Assembly (NCBI GenBank): GCA_043760555.1
Contig: JAYUOW010000209.1
Span: 1-11,413, forward strand
Direction: 5' to 3'
Length of the DNA: 11,413 nucleotides
From: JANMDR01 sp043760555
Lineage (GTDB): Bacteria > Pseudomonadota > Gammaproteobacteria > Burkholderiales > Usitatibacteraceae
Below are positions 7,881 to 11,413 of this stretch, one piece after another. The position numbers were made by a program, and so were the translations under genes. The stretch's first letter is position 1. The number at the start of each line of letters is the position of its first letter. Under the pieces are notes generated by a model. It worked only from the letters and a program-made list of their open reading frames with translations, did not search any database and was not told where the DNA came from.

Positions 7881-9155
7881 ATGTATCTAACTTTGTCATC
7901 CCTATTGTTTCTGGGAAGCCGTCTGGGCGTTGGCGTGCGCCAAATTTTCGCATGCGCAACGTGTGTGCTTCCGGTCATTGCCTATGCTGGAACTTGCGCG
8001 GGTACGTTTCCCCCAAGCAATCCAGATAGTGTTTATGTCGTGAACGGCAATGGCACCGTTACCGATACGCAAAGTGGGTTAATGTGGAAAGTATGCAGCG
8101 AAGGCCAAACTTGGCAACAGGGTACTTGTACTGGCGAAGCAATTGGTGCCCAATGGGCAAACGCACTAATGACCGCCGAAGCAAGCACCTTTGCAAGCCA
8201 AAGTGGATGGCGTATTCCTAACTTGAAAGAGCTGCGCAGCTTGGTGGAAGAGTGCCGCACATTGCCAAGTATTAATGACGCGATTTTCCCTGCAACGCCT
8301 AATGCGCCCTACTGGTCGTCGTCGCCTCGTGGCCTCGATTTCGCATGGTTAGTGGGGTTTAATGAAGGAGGGGCGAATCTAGATCGTCTAAGCAGCAACC
8401 TTCGCGTTCGCTTGGTTCGCGGTGGCTTTTCCGCTAATAATCTAGTTGCTGTCACCCCGATTCAAAGTGCCAACGGCATTATTAATCCCACCAATGTACA
8501 AAACATAACGCTGGGTGCTATCGCTACATTCGCCGCCGCTCCAAGCGTAGGATATGTAGCGGTGTGGGGTGGCACGTGCAGTGGTAGCGCATCCCTCGAT
8601 AATATTTCTTTCATCACAAACGCGGTAACGGCGAACTGTACCGTAACGGCTAGCTTTGAGCCAATGGATCAAAGAGATTTAATAAACCGCTATCGCATTT
8701 ATATCCCGTCAGCAAGGGGGCATCTGTATACCACGGATCAGAACGAATATATCTTTCTTACGACAACTTATCCGGCTTTATATACCGCCGAAGGCTTTTC
8801 ACATCGCATCCAAAAAACAGCCATAACAAAACAAGGCCAAACCGCGGTGCCTTACTATCGCTTATTTATTAAAACTATAGGCCAGCATTTTTGGACTACC
8901 GACCCCGTTGAATACAGCTTACTGCGACAGCAAACCGAGTATTTTTCTGATAACGGCATCGACGGCTATATATTTTTAAGGCCCGGCGTTTTGGGAACCA
9001 TTCCGCTCTATCGTTTGGTATTTTTTAACACGGCACTGCACGTTTGGACTGTTAACGAAAATGAGTTCAGAGGATTGCGATCGCGCGGCTGGGTAGCCGA
9101 AGGCGTTCCGGGAAATCCATCCGGCGTAACGGGGTATGTGTATCCACCTCGGTAA
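7881..9155 (+). CDS. Exported DUF1566 / InlB-B-repeat-like / DUF5648-type fusion protein
   Basis: The 424-residue protein starts at an ATG preceded by AGGAG (7870-7874, 6 nt spacing). Residues 1 to about 36 form a signal peptide ending AYA. A DUF1566 domain covers about 45-182: GTVTDTQSGLMWKVC, SGWRIPNLKELRSLVEE (108-124), YWSSS (144-148) and VRLVRGG (176-182). Residues about 188-259 resemble a divergent InlB B-repeat (VTPIQSANGIINP, then VTANCTVTASF). The C-terminus (268-424) has three DUF5648-type repeats: YRIYIPSARGHLYTTDQNEY, YYRLFIKTIGQHFWTTD and PLYRLVFFNTALHVWTV, closing with VTGYVYPPR. The last repeat closely tracks that of the beta-helix protein at 3741-6692 (shared PLYRL, WTV, NE, GW, GV.GYV). 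Likely a secreted or surface protein with two potential binding modules; its ligand is unknown. Confidence 0.88.
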   Translation: MYLTLSSLLFLGSRLGVGVRQIFACATCVLPVIAYAGTCAGTFPPSNPDSVYVVNGNGTVTDTQSGLMWKVCSEGQTWQQGTCTGEAIGAQWANALMTAEASTFASQSGWRIPNLKELRSLVEECRTLPSINDAIFPATPNAPYWSSSPRGLDFAWLVGFNEGGANLDRLSSNLRVRLVRGGFSANNLVAVTPIQSANGIINPTNVQNITLGAIATFAAAPSVGYVAVWGGTCSGSASLDNISFITNAVTANCTVTASFEPMDQRDLINRYRIYIPSARGHLYTTDQNEYIFLTTTYPALYTAEGFSHRIQKTAITKQGQTAVPYYRLFIKTIGQHFWTTDPVEYSLLRQQTEYFSDNGIDGYIFLRPGVLGTIPLYRLVFFNTALHVWTVNENEFRGLRSRGWVAEGVPGNPSGVTGYVYPPR

Positions 9156-9211
9156 CGAGTGCGTGCCTTCTGATTAAACACCGCTAAGGGTTGGGGAGAA
9201 TCACGCTGCCG

Positions 9212-9245
9212 TTGACATCCCCGAGTCGCCGATCAATTTTAAAAA
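9212..9245 (+). promoter_or_regulatory. Possible sigma70 promoter for the lipoprotein-uppP pair
   Basis: A perfect -35 hexamer TTGACA lies at 9212-9217, 39 bp ahead of the lipoprotein ATG. The -10 is poor: AATTTT at 17-bp spacing, or TTTAAA at 20 bp. No other good -35 is seen in this gap, so this is a tentative call. Confidence 0.3.
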
Positions 9246-9256
9246 CAGCCAAATTT

Positions 9257-9805
9257 ATGAAGCTATTAAACACCAAAACCGCAACAGTGCTTTTTCTAAC
9301 GTTCACCCTCACCGCCTGCTCCCAAATTCCCATCCTCTCCGGCGAAGTGAAACTTAGCGCGGTTGAATTGAATGAAAAAGTGGCCAAGCGCTTTCCCATT
9401 GAAAAAAACATCGCTGGATTATTGGAGGTGACTTTAACTGCCCCTAAAGTGCGTTTGGTGGAGGCTGGTAGCCGCATTAATGCGGATGTTGATGTATTAG
9501 TGCGCTTGCCGCTTAGTACCAAAACCATTCAGGGCAAGCTAGGGTTTTCGGGCCGGCCGGATTATGTGCCAGCTTCAAAATCTATTTATTTTCGCGACGC
9601 CAAAATTGAATCCGTTTTAATGGACAACATGCCTGATGCCTTATCGGCTGGTGTCGCTAAAGCCGCGTCGGCTGTGGCGCGCGAGCTGTTTGAAGATAAA
9701 CCTTTGCACACTTTTAAGGCCGAAGACTTTACAAAATACGGCATTACCTATGAGCCGCAGCGCGTGATTGTGCGCGATAACGCGCTTGTTTTGATCTTGC
9801 GTTAA
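9257..9805 (+). CDS. DUF1439 (YceB-like) outer-membrane lipoprotein
   Basis: The frame opens upstream to a TTG at 9191, but I place the start at the ATG at 9257 because it puts a lipoprotein signal peptide exactly at the N-terminus: MKLLN, a hydrophobic core (ATVLFLTFTL), and a lipobox L18-T19-A20-C21. Serine after the cysteine favours outer-membrane retention by the Lol rule. The product is 182 aa, about the family size. The mature part matches the DUF1439 pattern: an early LSAVELNEKVAKRFPIEK, a central beta-rich stretch including ADVDVLVRLPLSTKTIQGKL, then IYFRDAKIESV and a C-terminal YEPQRVIVRDNALVLIL. The molecular function of DUF1439 lipoproteins is not established. No clear Shine-Dalgarno is present. 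The gene ends 9 bp before uppP, so co-transcription is likely. Confidence 0.85.
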   Translation: MKLLNTKTATVLFLTFTLTACSQIPILSGEVKLSAVELNEKVAKRFPIEKNIAGLLEVTLTAPKVRLVEAGSRINADVDVLVRLPLSTKTIQGKLGFSGRPDYVPASKSIYFRDAKIESVLMDNMPDALSAGVAKAASAVARELFEDKPLHTFKAEDFTKYGITYEPQRVIVRDNALVLILR

Positions 9806-9814
9806 GTTGCAATA

Positions 9815-10663
9815 ATGGATTTTTTATTGTTGTTCAAAGCTGCCGTCATGGGCATTGTTGAGGGCTTGACGGAGTTTTTGCCGATCTCATCTACTGGGCA
9901 TTTAATCGTTGCTGGTGAGTTGATGAATTTTAATTCCGCCAATTATGCCAACGCCAAGGTGTTTGAAATCGTCATCCAAAGCGGCGCGATTTTGGCGCTG
10001 TGTTGGGAGTATCGGGCGCGTTTAATTGGCACGGTAAATGGCATTTTAACGGAGCGCAAAGCGCAGCGTTTTGCGCTGAACGTTAGCATCGCGTTTTTAC
10101 CGTTTATGTTGTTAGCGCTGTGGTTGCACGAGTCAATCAAAGCAATGTTATTTAAACCGGTGCCGGTGGCAATGGCATTTGTAATCGGCGGTTTTATTAT
10201 TTTGTTTGCCGAGCGTTGGTATAAAAACCGTGCGCAACAAGGCCATGTAAAGTTAATAGAATCGGTTGACGACATGACGTGGCGCGATGCCTTAAAGGTC
10301 GGCTTCACCCAATGCGTGGCACTCATTCCCGGCACGTCGCGTTCGGGCGCCACCATTATTGGCGGCATGTTTTTAGGGCTATCACGCAAATGCGCAACTG
10401 AATTTACGTTTTTCTTAGCGATTCCAACGCTCATGGGCGCTACGGTTTACGCATTATGGAAGGCGCGCGATCAGCTGGCCTTTGCGGATTTATCGGTGTT
10501 CGGCGTTGGATTTATCACCGCGTTTATCTCCGCATTTATTTGTGTGCGCTGGCTGCTGCGCTATATTTCTACGCATGATTTCACGATTTTTGCTTGGTAT
10601 CGAATTGCGTTTGGCGCGGTGATTTTGATTACTGCTTATTCTGGCGTGGTGAAGTGGGAGTGA
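9815..10663 (+). CDS. uppP: Undecaprenyl-diphosphatase UppP/BacA
   Basis: This integral membrane enzyme dephosphorylates undecaprenyl diphosphate to the monophosphate, recycling the lipid carrier for peptidoglycan and surface polysaccharide synthesis; extra copies give bacitracin resistance. The 282-aa length is normal. The catalytic signatures are intact: EGLTEFLPISSTGHL at 16-30, with the glutamate pair E16/E20, S26 and H29, and PGTSRSG at 172-178, with R176. Several hydrophobic segments are evident (for example around 52-64, 93-104, 119-132, 195-213 and 229-246). The C-terminal half (TEFTFFLAIP, VRWLLRYISTHDFTIFAWYRI) is very like Burkholderia-type UppP, the main taxonomic clue here. The start is the ATG 9 bp after the lipoprotein stop; its ribosome site is weak, so translation may be coupled. 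Confidence 0.97.
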   Translation: MDFLLLFKAAVMGIVEGLTEFLPISSTGHLIVAGELMNFNSANYANAKVFEIVIQSGAILALCWEYRARLIGTVNGILTERKAQRFALNVSIAFLPFMLLALWLHESIKAMLFKPVPVAMAFVIGGFIILFAERWYKNRAQQGHVKLIESVDDMTWRDALKVGFTQCVALIPGTSRSGATIIGGMFLGLSRKCATEFTFFLAIPTLMGATVYALWKARDQLAFADLSVFGVGFITAFISAFICVRWLLRYISTHDFTIFAWYRIAFGAVILITAYSGVVKWE

Positions 10664-10664
10664 A

Positions 10665-10701
10665 TTTTATCCTTACGATGATATAATTAGTAAGGTTAAA
10701 A
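10665..10701. promoter_or_regulatory. Candidate toxin-antitoxin operator: 12-bp inverted repeat around the -10 box
   Basis: Left arm TTTTATCCTTAC (10665-10676) and right arm GTAAGGTTAAAA (10690-10701) are reverse complements at 11 of 12 positions, separated by 13 nt that contain the -10 box. The right arm reaches the antitoxin ribosome site. In AbrB/MazE-type modules the antitoxin, alone or with its toxin, usually represses its own promoter through such palindromes. The position here fits direct occlusion of RNA polymerase; the function is inferred. Confidence 0.7.
10679..10687 (+). promoter_or_regulatory. Extended -10 promoter of the vapBC-like module
   Basis: TGATATAAT is a perfect extended -10 (TGN plus TATAAT at 10682-10687), 24 bp upstream of the antitoxin ATG. 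The -35 region, which overlaps the end of uppP, has no good match to TTGACA; that is tolerated at extended -10 promoters. Transcription would start at about 10694, giving a leader of roughly 18 nt. Confidence 0.65.
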
Positions 10702-10711
10702 GGAATCTGCG

Positions 10712-10948
10712 ATGCAAACCCAAAGTTTAGTTTCAAGTAGTTCAAGCACGCTCACCAGCAAAGGCCAAACCACGATCCCGCAAGAGATTCGCGAAGGCCT
10801 CGGGATGCAAGTCGGCGACAAAATTTGCTATACCCAAATGCCGGACGGCTGCGTAATAATGCGCGTTAAAAGCGGCAGCGTGCTAGATTTAGCGGGTAGC
10901 GTGCAAGTAAAAAAGCGCGCTGTTTCGATAAAACAATTGTCGCGTTAA
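10712..10948 (+). CDS. vapB: AbrB/MazE/SpoVT-fold antitoxin (VapB-type)
   Basis: The 78-residue protein has the swapped-hairpin AbrB-type DNA-binding domain near its N-terminus: STLTSKGQTTIPQEIREGLG (about 12-31) followed by MQVGDKICY and a later CVIMRV strand, as in AbrB, MazE and PrlF. The short basic C-terminal tail (KKRAVSIKQLSR) is where such antitoxins usually wrap the toxin. An unusual serine run (SSSSS) precedes the domain. AGGA at 10701-10704 with 7 nt spacing supports this ATG. The PIN toxin follows after 19 bp. Role: neutralise the toxin and probably repress the operon through the inverted repeat at 10665-10701. The family assignment is firm; the vapB name rests on the PIN partner. 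Confidence 0.88.
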   Translation: MQTQSLVSSSSSTLTSKGQTTIPQEIREGLGMQVGDKICYTQMPDGCVIMRVKSGSVLDLAGSVQVKKRAVSIKQLSR

Positions 10949-10967
10949 ACCGTACTAAGCCCCGCCA

Positions 10968-11372
10968 ATGCTAGGTTTAGATACAAACGTGCTGGTGCGA
11001 TTTTTAGTGCGCGACGATAAGGCGCAGTTTGCGGCCGCTGTCGCGCTCATCGCCAAAGAAGTAAATCGTGGCAATCACGTCATGGTCAGCTTGCTTGTTA
11101 TCCTAGAAACAGAGTGGGTATTGCGCAGTCGATATGAGGTTGAAAAAAGCCAAATGCTGGAACTGTTTTCAGGGCTTTTGAGCGCCCAGGATGTTGAGTG
11201 TGAAGATGCTGCAAGTCTTGAAGAAGCGCTATTTATATGGCGCGACAGCAATGCTGACCTTGCAGATTGTCTAATCGGCGCACGTAATCGCCGATTGGGG
11301 TGCCGTGCCACCGCCACATTCGATGCAAAAGCTGCCAAGTTGTCAGCGTTTGTTTTGGTAAAAGCCGGGTAG
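10968..11372 (+). CDS. vapC: PIN-domain ribonuclease toxin VapC
   Basis: The 134-aa length is typical of VapC. The PIN-domain acidic metal-binding residues are all present: D5 in GLDTNVLVRFLVRDD, E47 in ILETEWVLRSRY, D97/D100 in NADLADCLIGA, and D119 in TFDAKAAKL. This gives an apparently intact Mg2+-dependent endoribonuclease. VapC toxins of this kind cleave specific RNAs, such as initiator tRNA or rRNA, to stop translation; the target here cannot be read from sequence. The start is the ATG 19 bp after the antitoxin stop. No Shine-Dalgarno is visible before it, which could keep toxin translation below that of the antitoxin. The pairing with an AbrB-fold antitoxin fits a known VapBC subtype. 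Confidence 0.92.
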   Translation: MLGLDTNVLVRFLVRDDKAQFAAAVALIAKEVNRGNHVMVSLLVILETEWVLRSRYEVEKSQMLELFSGLLSAQDVECEDAASLEEALFIWRDSNADLADCLIGARNRRLGCRATATFDAKAAKLSAFVLVKAG

Positions 11373-11413
11373 ATGAGTCTGCCCCACGTAGTTACAGCGG
11401 CCACTACCAAACA
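11373..11413 (+). CDS. Possible start of a further gene, cut by the window edge
   Basis: An ATG follows the vapC TAG with no gap and reads open for 13 codons (MSLPHVVTAATTK) to the end of the window. No clear ribosome site is present and the peptide is too short to identify. It could equally be a chance open stretch. Confidence 0.25.
   Translation, partial: MSLPHVVTAATTK

Noticed and set aside
9191..9256. TTG-initiated N-terminal extension of the DUF1439 lipoprotein
   Set aside because: It would place 22 residues ahead of a clean lipoprotein signal peptide and overlap the possible TTGACA promoter element.
9943..10434. Minus-strand open frame of 163 codons inside uppP
   Set aside because: It is antisense to conserved catalytic sequence of uppP and has no recognisable domain or ribosome site.

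Overview
All genes in this window lie on the + strand. The DNA has middling base composition by eye. The undecaprenyl-diphosphatase resembles the Burkholderia-type form of the enzyme, and the lipoprotein and secreted-protein domain mix fits a Gram-negative cell. I infer a betaproteobacterium, probably Burkholderiales, with moderate confidence. I see no rRNA, tRNA, CRISPR array, transposase or phage gene.

Bases 1-9155 hold four consecutive genes for large exported or surface proteins. The first is cut by the left window edge: tandem bacterial Ig-like domains, a GBS-Bsp-like module, another Ig-like domain and a C-terminal beta-propeller-like region with an Asp-box. The second (983 aa) has a signal peptide, a long right-handed beta-helix, Ig-like linker modules and a C-terminal DUF5648-type triple repeat. 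The third (274 aa from the preferred start) is an exported DUF1566 (Lcl C-terminal-like) protein. The fourth (424 aa) joins a DUF1566 domain, an InlB-B-repeat-like module and the same DUF5648-type triple repeat. Two neighbours with different front halves therefore share one C-terminal module, and two neighbours share DUF1566. This looks like a surface-adhesion or carbohydrate-interaction locus built by domain shuffling. The role is inferred and no substrate can be named.

Bases 9156-10663 are ordinary envelope genes: a YceB-like DUF1439 lipoprotein and, 9 bp after it, uppP, which recycles the undecaprenyl carrier lipid needed for peptidoglycan and surface polysaccharides.

Bases 10664-11372 are a compact type II toxin-antitoxin module: an AbrB/MazE-fold antitoxin and a PIN-domain VapC toxin. 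It has its own extended -10 promoter, and a near-perfect 12-bp inverted repeat brackets that -10 box. This is a strong candidate autoregulatory operator, starting 2 bp after the uppP stop. A possible further gene starts directly after the vapC stop and runs off the right edge.
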